A stretch of DNA of 36,234 nt from Bacteroidota bacterium. GTDB taxonomy: Bacteria > Bacteroidota > Bacteroidia > Flavobacteriales_F > PHOS-HE28. Below are positions 14,816-22,333 of this stretch, piece after piece. The stretch is from NCBI GenBank assembly GCA_014584605.1, contig JACTMO010000016.1, forward strand, positions 1-36,234. The letters run 5' to 3'. A program made the translations under genes and the position numbers. The notes beneath the pieces are model-generated. The model was not told where the DNA came from. It saw only the letters and a list, made by a program, of their open reading frames with translations, and searched no databases. Numbering within the stretch: the first letter of the stretch is position 1; each line of letters opens with the position of its first letter.

Positions 14816-16816
14816 TCAGCGCTTCACGAAGCGCTCCTGCAGCAGCGCACCTTCCAGTTCCACCTGCACCACATACACGCCCGGGGCGATACCGGCGAGG
14901 TCCACCACGGGCTCGCGGAGCACGGTGCGCAGCACGGGTTGCCCGGCGGCGTTCAGCACGGTGGCCGTGGCATGGCGCAGCGGAGCCCCGCTGCTCAGGT
15001 ACAGCGCGGCCTCGGCGGGGTTGGGGTAGGCGCTCAGGGTGGCCGGTGCCGGTGTTCCGCCAAGGCCCGTCGAAAGCCCTTCGATCACGTGTACCGTGCC
15101 GTTGATGGCCGGTGCGCTGACCACATCCACGATGCCGCTCGGCCAGTACACGGTCACCAGGTCCACCTGGCTGTCCTGTCCCAGCCCGAAGTGGGCGTTC
15201 AGCGTGCTCATGTATTCGAAGCCGTCCCCGCTGCGGATGTCGCGGATCTGCGTTCCGGCCGGGGTCAGGACCTCCACGCGCGCCCCGATGCCGTTGGTGT
15301 TGCTCACCGTGCCCTCCAGCGTCACCTTCAGCCAGTTGTTGCCCGATAGTGCGTTCATGTACGCGGTGCCGTAGTTCACGATGTCCAGATAGCCGTCGTT
15401 GTCCAGGTCGCCCACGGGTCCATTGGTGGGGGTCACGATGTGCGGGCTGAAGGTCAGGTCGCCGTTGTTGCGCATCAGCTTGCCGCCGCCCAGCACGTCC
15501 AGCCATCCGTCGTTGTCGAAGTCGTGCGTGATCCACTCGATGCTCATGCCGGAGAGCACGTCGAAGCCGGAGCCCACGGTCATGTTGGTGAAGGTGCCGC
15601 CGTCGTTGCGCATCAGCTTGTGGCCACCGTTGGTGAAGGAGCTTGCGCCCTGCATCACGTCCATGTCCCCGTCGTTGTCGTAGTCGCCCCAGGCCGAGCT
15701 CCAGCTCTGCTGGTTGTCCGCGAGGTTCATCTGCGCGGCCACTTCGGTCCAGGTGCCGTCCCCGTTGTTGCGGTGCAGCTGATCGATGTTCGCAGGCCCC
15801 AGGCCGCCGCGGCATTTGGCGATGAAGAGGTCCACATCGTGGTCGTTGTCGTAGTCCACCCAGATGCTGCCGTAGTTGCCCCCGTCCGGTGTGTCGCCCA
15901 GCCCCCCCTGGTAGTAGGTGAGATTGCCCTGCCCGTCGTTGAGGTAGTACACGTTGGGCTCCACGTCGTGGCAGATGAAGGCGTCCAGATGGCCATCGTT
16001 GTTGATGTCCACGTAGTTGGACCGCTGGCAGAAGATCCACTCGGGCTGGGAGTTCTCCGTGTAGGCGGTACCGTTGGCGTTGGCCATCATGAAGGTGACC
16101 CCGTCGCCGGCATAGAGCAGGTCGTTCTGCCCGTTCCCGTCCAGGTCGCCGGCCGCAAGGCTCCATCCCGGGCTGTGGTCGGCCGTGGTGGTGCTGTACA
16201 CCGACTGCACCAGTCCACCGCCCGTTTGCTGGTGGTCGATCGTGATCTGGGTGCTGGTCGCCCGCACCACATCGTCCAGGTGATCGCCGTTCATGTCCAC
16301 GGCCGCCAGGCTGCTGCCGTTGCCGGAGGACAGGATGAGGGGGGTGAAGCTGAACAGCGGGACCACCAGGGGCGATTCGGTCAGGGAGAAGGAGAAGCCG
16401 CTGGAGCTCCAGCGGTTGTCGAAGGCGATCAGGTACGTGGTCCCGGCGGCCACGTTGAAGTTGACGAGTGCCGTGTTGTTGATCCCCGAGTCGTCGTCGC
16501 CGATCAGGCAGGCCAGCGCCCCGCACCCGCCCACGTACACATGCACCCGGCTGTCCGTGAGCGGGCCCACCGCGGTGTTGATCGTGACGGTGTAGGCGGC
16601 GGTGGGCGTGTAGCTGTACCACTCGCCGGCAGTGGCGCCGCCGCCGTTCTGGGCGCACACCGGGGCGGGCACCTGGCTGCCGTCCACGGAGGGCACCGTG
16701 TAGATGCCGGCCGTGATCGGCACGGCGGTGGCGCAGGTGTTCTGGGCGGTGGATGGCAGGGCCCACAGCAGGGCGGCCGAGAGGGGAAGGAGCGGTTTCA
16801 TGGGCATGCGGTTCAT
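14816..16816 (-). CDS. FG-GAP/VCBS and ASPIC-UnbV protein with T9SS sorting domain
   Basis: The 666-residue secreted protein has a signal peptide (MKPLLPLSAALLWALPSTAQ), a beta-rich domain to about residue 170, then at least seven FG-GAP/VCBS calcium-type repeats (DMNGDHLDDV, DLDGNGQNDLL, DINNDGHLDAF, DYDNDHDVDLF, DYDNDGDMDVM, DFDNDGWLDVL, DLDNDGYLDIV) that build a beta-propeller. An ASPIC/UnbV (CRTAC1-like) domain follows around NNWLKVTLEGTVSNTNGIG. The C-terminus is a type A T9SS domain (AYPNPAEAALYL to GVYVVQVE). The ATG at 16816 overlaps the cytochrome stop as ATGA; ATGs at 16807 and 16801 are possible. It probably ends up on the cell surface or outside, with unknown ligand. Confidence 0.9.
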   Translation of the reverse strand: MNRMPMKPLLPLSAALLWALPSTAQNTCATAVPITAGIYTVPSVDGSQVPAPVCAQNGGGATAGEWYSYTPTAAYTVTINTAVGPLTDSRVHVYVGGCGALACLIGDDDSGINNTALVNFNVAAGTTYLIAFDNRWSSSGFSFSLTESPLVVPLFSFTPLILSSGNGSSLAAVDMNGDHLDDVVRATSTQITIDHQQTGGGLVQSVYSTTTADHSPGWSLAAGDLDGNGQNDLLYAGDGVTFMMANANGTAYTENSQPEWIFCQRSNYVDINNDGHLDAFICHDVEPNVYYLNDGQGNLTYYQGGLGDTPDGGNYGSIWVDYDNDHDVDLFIAKCRGGLGPANIDQLHRNNGDGTWTEVAAQMNLADNQQSWSSAWGDYDNDGDMDVMQGASSFTNGGHKLMRNDGGTFTNMTVGSGFDVLSGMSIEWITHDFDNDGWLDVLGGGKLMRNNGDLTFSPHIVTPTNGPVGDLDNDGYLDIVNYGTAYMNALSGNNWLKVTLEGTVSNTNGIGARVEVLTPAGTQIRDIRSGDGFEYMSTLNAHFGLGQDSQVDLVTVYWPSGIVDVVSAPAINGTVHVIEGLSTGLGGTPAPATLSAYPNPAEAALYLSSGAPLRHATATVLNAAGQPVLRTVLREPVVDLAGIAPGVYVVQVELEGALLQERFVKR

Positions 16817-17919
16817 GGGCAGGGAGGTCCGAGCGAGTTGATCCATTCGTCGATCAGTGCGAGACCTTCGCGGTGTACGATCGTGCGCCCCAGCAGCGGC
16901 ATGCGCACGGAGGCGTCGGTGGCGCCCAGGCGCAGGTGCATCATGGAACGTGCCGTGTCGCCGGCGGCCACGATGTGCGTCATCGCCGGGTCGATGGGGT
17001 CGTCCGGCAGCACACAGACGCCGAGGTTCACCGGGTCGTACGTGTCCTGGTAGGCCAGCCGAAGGGGGCGGTAGTCGCAATGGCGCTGGTCCGAGTGGCA
17101 GTGGGCGCACTGCATGTCCAGATAGCCGCGCACGCGGTCCACCACCGGAAGGGTGACGTCCTTCCAGTCGGGTGTCGCGCCGATCGCGGGCGGCAGACCC
17201 GGGGCCAGATAGCCTTCCTGCACCCACCGGTCCAACTGGTTCATGGTGCCGTCCGCATAGGCCATGTCCGCGTTGAGGTTGCGCGGTATGGGCCCGATGG
17301 GCAGCGGGTCGGTGTTCACCTTGTGGCAGGTGAAGCACTCGGAGGCCGACGGGATGCGATAGGTGGTGCTCATGGCCCCGTGCTCGACATCGGTCCAGCT
17401 GATGGGCAGATAGCCACCGCCCATATCCAGATGGGCTTCGGTCTGGTCGGGGTTCCAGATGTAGTTGGCGAACTCCCAGGCGCCGTTGCGGCGGAACATC
17501 ATCCGGGTCTCGATGATCCGGCGTGCGCCGTCCGGCGCCACGTTGTCGTACCAGATGTTCTTCAGCAGCACGGCGCCCTCCTCGAATTCCAGGGGCACAT
17601 GGTCGCCTGCGTACTGGGCCCGGGTGCCGACGGGCATCCATACGAAGCGGCTCTTGAGGGCGTAGTCGGTGAACAGCGTGTTGATGGGCGTGAAGGGAAG
17701 GACGCCGGAGTTGGGCTTCAGCTGGTCGAGGGGGCCGGTGAAGAAGCGGTAGGCGCTCAGGGTGGGGTAGGGCACGTCCGCCAGGTCGAAGAGGACCTGC
17801 GCATCGGTGGTTGCCGACGCGGGCTCCAGCACCTCGTGCGAACAGGCCACCCACGTGGCCGCACCTGCGCAGGCCAGGACGAGGACGGACGGAGCGCGTA
17901 GGCGTAGCGGCGTACGCAT
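16813..17919 (-). CDS. SO2930-family diheme c-type cytochrome
   Basis: The 368-residue exported protein carries two CxxCH heme-binding sites (CFTCH and CAHCH) and the long conserved blocks of the TIGR03806/SO2930 family: FTDYALKSRFVWMP, LETRMMF-like IIETRMMFRR, GPIPRNLN, YLDMQCAHCHS and IDEWINS. The N-terminus is hydrophobic with a cysteine at VACSH, which may be lipidated, though the lipobox is not classical. The start at 17919 (MRTPLRLR) is chosen because a -7 box ends 3 nt before it; an ATG at 17949 would lie upstream of the box. The biochemical role of the family is not established; electron transfer in the periplasm or outer membrane is the natural inference. Its stop overlaps the FG-GAP gene start. 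Confidence 0.88.
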   Translation of the reverse strand: MRTPLRLRAPSVLVLACAGAATWVACSHEVLEPASATTDAQVLFDLADVPYPTLSAYRFFTGPLDQLKPNSGVLPFTPINTLFTDYALKSRFVWMPVGTRAQYAGDHVPLEFEEGAVLLKNIWYDNVAPDGARRIIETRMMFRRNGAWEFANYIWNPDQTEAHLDMGGGYLPISWTDVEHGAMSTTYRIPSASECFTCHKVNTDPLPIGPIPRNLNADMAYADGTMNQLDRWVQEGYLAPGLPPAIGATPDWKDVTLPVVDRVRGYLDMQCAHCHSDQRHCDYRPLRLAYQDTYDPVNLGVCVLPDDPIDPAMTHIVAAGDTARSMMHLRLGATDASVRMPLLGRTIVHREGLALIDEWINSLGPPCP

Positions 17920-17922
17920 GAC

Positions 17923-17930
17923 CGAATATA
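17923..17930 (-). promoter_or_regulatory. -7 box (TATATTCG) of the cytochrome operon
   Basis: The box ends 3 nt before the ATG at 17919 and faces away from the polA box 63 nt to the right, so the 85-nt gap carries divergent promoters. Confidence 0.45.
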
Positions 17931-17992
17931 GACGTTCCATCCCCTCCATGCGACGCCTGGACGCTGCGCGGTATCGTGATCCCGGCCCGGCC

Positions 17993-18000
17993 TAACTTGC
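17993..18000 (+). promoter_or_regulatory. -7 box (TAACTTGC) of polA
   Basis: The box ends 4 nt before the ATG at 18005, so the polA mRNA would have little or no leader if this is the only promoter. Confidence 0.45.
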
Positions 18001-18004
18001 CCGC

Positions 18005-20866
18005 ATGTCCGACGCCCCCACGTCCGAGGCCGTTTCCGCCGAGGCCGACAAGCGCCTCTTCCTGCTCGATGCCTTCGCCCTCATCTACCGGGCCTATTTC
18101 AGCTTCATCCGGGCGCCCCGGGTGAACAGCAAGGGCTTCAACACCAGCGCATCCTTCGGCTTCACCACCACCCTGCTGGACCTGATCAAGCGGGAGCGGC
18201 CCACGCACATCGCCGTGGTCTTCGATACGGCGGCACCCACCGAAAGGCACGAGGTGCTGCTGGACTACAAGGCCAACCGCGAGGAGATGCCCGATGACAT
18301 CCGCAGCAATGTGCCCTACATCCGGCGGATCATCGAGGCCTTGAACATCCCGGTGCTCGAAAGCGACGGCTATGAGGCCGATGACGTGATCGGCACCCTG
18401 GCCCGGAAGGCCGAGGCGCAGGGGTACACCACCTACATGGTGACCCCCGACAAGGACTTCGGCCAGCTGGTCACCGACCGGATCATCATGTACAAGCCCG
18501 GTCGCGGCGGCGACCCGCCCGAGATGCTGGGCCCCAAGGAGGTGTGCCAGCGCTGGGGCCTGGAGCGCACCGAGCAGGTCAAGGACATCCTGGGCCTCAT
18601 GGGCGATGCGGTGGACAACATTCCGGGCATCCCGGGCATCGGTGAGAAGACCGCCATCAAGCTCGTGCAGCAGTTCGGCAGCCTCGAAGGTGTGCTGGAC
18701 AACGCCGACAAGCTCAAAGGCAAGCAGAAGGAGAACGTGATCGCGTTCGCCGACCAGGGGCGCCTGAGCAAGCAGCTGGCCACCATCAATGTGAACGCCC
18801 CGGTGGAGCTGGACCATGATGCCCTGCGCCTGGACCCGCCCGACAAGGACAAGGTGCTGGAGGTGTTCGGTGAGCTGGAGTTCAAGACCCTGGCCGTGCG
18901 GGTGCTCGCCCCCGAGGACCCGGGAGGGGCCGGCGCGGCGCGGCCATCGGCACCCCGCAAGGCCGGTCCGGCCCCTGCACAGGCGGACCTCTTCGCGGAG
19001 CTTGGCGGCGGTGCCGACGGGCCGGCGCTCGCGGCATCCGCCACGATCGACACCGTGCCGCACCGCTATTTCCTGGCCGGCACCGACGAGGACCTTTATA
19101 TGCTTGCGGCCCGGCTGCGGAAGCAGGCCCGCTTCTGTTTCGATACCGAGACCACCGGTACGGACGAGCGCACCGACGAGCTGGTGGGTCTGGCCTTCAG
19201 CTGGAAAGCCCACGAAGGTCACTATGTGCCCGTGCCCGCCGACCCGGCCGAGGCGCGCCGCATCGTGAACATCTTCAAGCCCGTGCTGGAGGATGGGAAC
19301 ATCGGCAAGGTGGCGCAGAACGCCAAGTTCGACATCCGCATCCTGGCGCGCTACGGCGTGGATCTCCAGGGGCCGCTCTTCGACACCATGGTGGCGCACT
19401 TCCTGTTGAAACCGGACCAGCAGAAGCACGGCATGGACCACCTCAGCGAGGTCTATCTGGGCTATCGGCCGGTGCCCATCACCGCGCTCATCGGGGAGAA
19501 AGGCCGCGGCCGGGTCCAGCGCAGCATGCGCGAGGTGGACGTGGAACTGGTGAAGGAGTACGCGGCCGAGGATGCCGACATCACCTGGCAGCTCGCGGGC
19601 CGGCTGGAGCCTTTGCTGGAGCAGGACGCGGTGATGAAGCTCTTCACCGAGGTGGAGATGCCGCTGGTGCAGGTGCTGGCCGACATGGAGACCGAGGGCA
19701 TCCGCATCGACATTCCGGCCCTCAGGCAGTTCAGCGAGGAGCTGGGGGCGGACCTTGTGCGGTTGCAGGACGAGATCCACCGGGCCTGCGGGCTGAGCTT
19801 CAACATCGACAGCCCCAAGCAGCTGGGCGATGTGCTCTTCGAGACCTTGAAGCTCGGCGGCGACAAGGTGAAGAAGACCGCCAAGACAGGACAGTACCAG
19901 ACCAGTGAGGACATCCTGCAGGAGTTGAGCGGCGCGCATCCGGCCATCCCGCTCATCCTGGACTACCGCAGCCTGCGCAAGCTGAAGGGCACTTATGTGG
20001 ACACGCTGCCGGTGGCCGCCGACCCGGTGACGCACCGGGTGCACACCAGCTACCTGCAGACCGTGGCCGCCACGGGACGTCTGGCCAGCAACGAACCCAA
20101 CCTGCAGAACATCCCCATCCGCACCGAGAAGGGGCGCGAGATCCGCAAGGCGTTCGTGCCCCGCGATGCCGACCATCTGCTGCTCAGCGCCGACTACAGC
20201 CAGATCGAACTGCGCATCATCGCCCACATGAGCGGCGACCGCAACATGCAGGAGGCCTTCCGGCAGGGGCTGGACATCCACGCGGCCACGGCGGCCAAGG
20301 TGTTCAACGTGGACATCGCCGCAGTGACCCGCGAGCAGCGCGGCCGGGCCAAGGCGGTCAACTTCGGCATCGCCTACGGCCAGGGTGCCTTCGGGCTCGC
20401 GCAGAACCTGGGCATCCCGCGCACCGAGGCGAAGCGGATCATCGACGACTATTTCGCCCAGTTCCCCGGGGTGCGGAACTACATGGACGAGATGATCGGC
20501 TTCTGCCGCGCCAACGGGTACATCAAGACCCTCATGGGCCGCCGACGCTATCTGCCGGACATCACCAGCGCCAACAACACCGTGCGGGCCCAGGCCGAGC
20601 GCATCGCCATCAACGCGCCCATGCAGGGCAGTGCCGCGGACATCATCAAGGTGGCCATGGTCGCCATCCACCGGGGCATCAAGCAGCAGGGCCTGCGCAG
20701 CCGGCTGCTGCTGCAGGTGCACGATGAACTGGTGCTCGATGTGCATACGGCCGAACGGGAGGCCGTTCAGGCGCTGGTGCGGTCGTGCATGGAAGGAGCC
20801 ATGGCCCTGGACGTACCGCTGGTTGTTGACATGGGCGTGGGGAAAAACTGGCTGGAAGCGCACTGA
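18005..20866 (+). CDS. polA: DNA polymerase I
   Basis: The 953-residue repair and Okazaki-fragment polymerase has all three domains. The N-terminal 5'-3' exonuclease (about 13-300) shows DYKANREEMP, ESDGYEADDVIGT and the helix-hairpin-helix GIPGIGEKTA. The 3'-5' proofreading domain appears active: D380 and E382 in FDTETTG, NAKFDIRIL and the YAAED element. The polymerase domain has motif A with D730 in DYSQIELRI, motif B RGRAKAVNFGIAYG and motif C with D907 in QVHDELVLDV. An alanine- and proline-rich linker (about 303-335) joins the first two domains. It is followed after 43 nt by a lipoprotein gene. Confidence 0.98.
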   Translation: MSDAPTSEAVSAEADKRLFLLDAFALIYRAYFSFIRAPRVNSKGFNTSASFGFTTTLLDLIKRERPTHIAVVFDTAAPTERHEVLLDYKANREEMPDDIRSNVPYIRRIIEALNIPVLESDGYEADDVIGTLARKAEAQGYTTYMVTPDKDFGQLVTDRIIMYKPGRGGDPPEMLGPKEVCQRWGLERTEQVKDILGLMGDAVDNIPGIPGIGEKTAIKLVQQFGSLEGVLDNADKLKGKQKENVIAFADQGRLSKQLATINVNAPVELDHDALRLDPPDKDKVLEVFGELEFKTLAVRVLAPEDPGGAGAARPSAPRKAGPAPAQADLFAELGGGADGPALAASATIDTVPHRYFLAGTDEDLYMLAARLRKQARFCFDTETTGTDERTDELVGLAFSWKAHEGHYVPVPADPAEARRIVNIFKPVLEDGNIGKVAQNAKFDIRILARYGVDLQGPLFDTMVAHFLLKPDQQKHGMDHLSEVYLGYRPVPITALIGEKGRGRVQRSMREVDVELVKEYAAEDADITWQLAGRLEPLLEQDAVMKLFTEVEMPLVQVLADMETEGIRIDIPALRQFSEELGADLVRLQDEIHRACGLSFNIDSPKQLGDVLFETLKLGGDKVKKTAKTGQYQTSEDILQELSGAHPAIPLILDYRSLRKLKGTYVDTLPVAADPVTHRVHTSYLQTVAATGRLASNEPNLQNIPIRTEKGREIRKAFVPRDADHLLLSADYSQIELRIIAHMSGDRNMQEAFRQGLDIHAATAAKVFNVDIAAVTREQRGRAKAVNFGIAYGQGAFGLAQNLGIPRTEAKRIIDDYFAQFPGVRNYMDEMIGFCRANGYIKTLMGRRRYLPDITSANNTVRAQAERIAINAPMQGSAADIIKVAMVAIHRGIKQQGLRSRLLLQVHDELVLDVHTAEREAVQALVRSCMEGAMALDVPLVVDMGVGKNWLEAH

Positions 20867-20909
20867 GCCGCGATCGGCCGGGCCGGACCTTTACCGCAGA
20901 CTGTACCCC

Positions 20910-21809
20910 ATGATGCATACCTCCCGGACCATGTGGCCTCTGGCGGCCGTATTGGCCGTGCTGGTCGCCTGCGGCGGCGGCGACAGCGGCCAACAGGACA
21001 CCCTGAACGTGCCCGACGCCACCGACTCCGCCGCACAGGCCGACCGCGTGCGCAAGACCCGCAACATCTTCTACAACATCCCGTCCCCCATGGAGACGGC
21101 GGCGTTGCTCAAGAAGGCCGGCGCCGAGTACGACAAGGCCATCCTCAACGACGTGAAGAACGTGGACCGCTACACCGCGGCCAGCAAGCAGGCGCTGAAC
21201 CTGGGCATCTACGGCGCCGACCTGAGCTACACCAGCGTCAACAACCAGACCCAGGAGAGCATGTTCTACACCAGCTGCGCCAAGAAGCTGGCCGACCGCC
21301 TGGGGGTGAGCAATGCCTTCAACGACACCACCCTGGAGCGGATGGAGAAGCACATGAACGACCGCGATTCGCTGCTGGGCATCATCAGCGAGACCTTCTG
21401 GAACGTGGATGCGTACCTCAAGGAGAACGAGCGGGACAACATCAGTGCGTTGATGATCGCCGGCGGCTGGGTGGAAGGCCTGTACATCGCCACCCAGGTG
21501 GCCAGGACCAAGGCCAGCCCGGAGCTGCGCCAGCGCATTGCCGAACAGCGGCTCAGCCTGAGCGACCTGCTGGGCCTGATGGACACCTATGCAGGCACCG
21601 ACGAGGCCCTCACCGGCGCCAAGGCCGACCTGAAGGCCCTGGCCGAGCTGTTCGGTCCGCCCCCCGCGGCGGCCGCGGCCGCGCAGGTGACCCAGGAGAA
21701 CGGGGTGGCCGTGATCGGCGGTGGCCAGCCGGCGGTGGCCCTCACCGACGATCAGCTGAAGGCGATCACCGAGAAGACCGCCGCCATCCGCAACGCCTAC
21801 ATCAATTGA
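20910..21809 (+). CDS. Uncharacterised lipoprotein
   Basis: The 299-residue product begins with a clear lipoprotein signal (AAVLAVLVACGGGD, lipobox LVAC). The mature part is mainly helical and charged, with repeated blocks such as LLKKAGAEYDKAILND, LNLGIYGADLSYTSVN and AGGWVEGLYIATQVA, and ends in an alanine/proline-rich stretch before a short helix (LTDDQLKAITEKTAAIRN). I recognise it only as a type of helical Bacteroidota lipoprotein without assigned function. Starts are a double ATG at 20910 and 20913. It is 43 nt behind polA and 8 nt ahead of the next gene, so a short operon is likely. Confidence 0.8.
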   Translation: MMHTSRTMWPLAAVLAVLVACGGGDSGQQDTLNVPDATDSAAQADRVRKTRNIFYNIPSPMETAALLKKAGAEYDKAILNDVKNVDRYTAASKQALNLGIYGADLSYTSVNNQTQESMFYTSCAKKLADRLGVSNAFNDTTLERMEKHMNDRDSLLGIISETFWNVDAYLKENERDNISALMIAGGWVEGLYIATQVARTKASPELRQRIAEQRLSLSDLLGLMDTYAGTDEALTGAKADLKALAELFGPPPAAAAAAQVTQENGVAVIGGGQPAVALTDDQLKAITEKTAAIRNAYIN

Positions 21810-21817
21810 GCCCCGCC

Positions 21818-22261
21818 ATGACCGCCATGCGAACCATCCTCGCCCACGCAGCCCTGGTCGGTGTGCTCCTGCTGACCACGGTGACCGCCCAGGCCCAATG
21901 CCGCAGCTTCGCCAAGAACAAGTGCGTGCCCGAACTGGCCCCCTACAAGTTCAACGAGACCTTCAATGCCGCCCAGCTCGCCCCGGGTGAGGAAGCCGAG
22001 GTCAACCTGACGTTCTACAGCGGCCAGGAGTACCGGGTGATGGTGTGCACGCACCCCATCCTCGGCGAGGTGAACTGGAAGCTGGTGGACGCCTCCAACA
22101 AGATCGTGTTCGAGAGCCTGGCCGACGAACCCAAGCACCATTTCGACCTGCGCATGGCCTCCACCCAGCAGATGAAGGTGTTGGTGTGGGTGCCGGGCAA
22201 GGCCCGCACGGACATGGTGCACGTGGGCTGTGTGGCGGTCCTGGTGGGCTTCAAGGAATGA
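21818..22261 (+). CDS. Small exported protein of unknown function
   Basis: The 147-residue product has a signal peptide (LAHAALVGVLLLTTVTAQAQ). The mature part of about 120 residues carries three early or mid cysteines (QCRSF, NKCVP, VMVCTH) and a fourth near the end (VGCVAV), a beta-rich pattern (EVNLTFYSGQEYRVMV, MKVLVWVPG) and no membrane anchor. It may be a small periplasmic beta-sandwich stabilised by disulfides. The start is 8 nt after the lipoprotein stop, so the two probably work together. A second ATG 12 nt downstream could also serve. A strong hairpin ends the unit. Confidence 0.75.
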   Translation: MTAMRTILAHAALVGVLLLTTVTAQAQCRSFAKNKCVPELAPYKFNETFNAAQLAPGEEAEVNLTFYSGQEYRVMVCTHPILGEVNWKLVDASNKIVFESLADEPKHHFDLRMASTQQMKVLVWVPGKARTDMVHVGCVAVLVGFKE

Positions 22262-22267
22262 TCCCGT

Positions 22268-22324
22268 AGCCCCGGAAGGCGCGAAGGCCCGGTCATCGAC
22301 CGGGCCTTCGCGCCTTCCGGGGCT
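22268..22324. terminator. 27-bp perfect hairpin between convergent genes
   Basis: 22268-22294 is the exact reverse complement of 22298-22324, with a 3-nt loop. It starts 6 nt after one stop and ends 9 nt before the stop of the convergent M43 gene, so it probably ends transcription from both sides. There is no T run. Confidence 0.6.
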
Positions 22325-22333
22325 GAAGCCTGC

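Noticed and set aside
14816-20863. Single minus-strand frame of 2015 codons running from the FG-GAP gene across all of polA
   Set aside because: Only the first third (14816-16816) is a real gene with signal peptide; the remainder is antisense to polA and overlaps the cytochrome in another frame.
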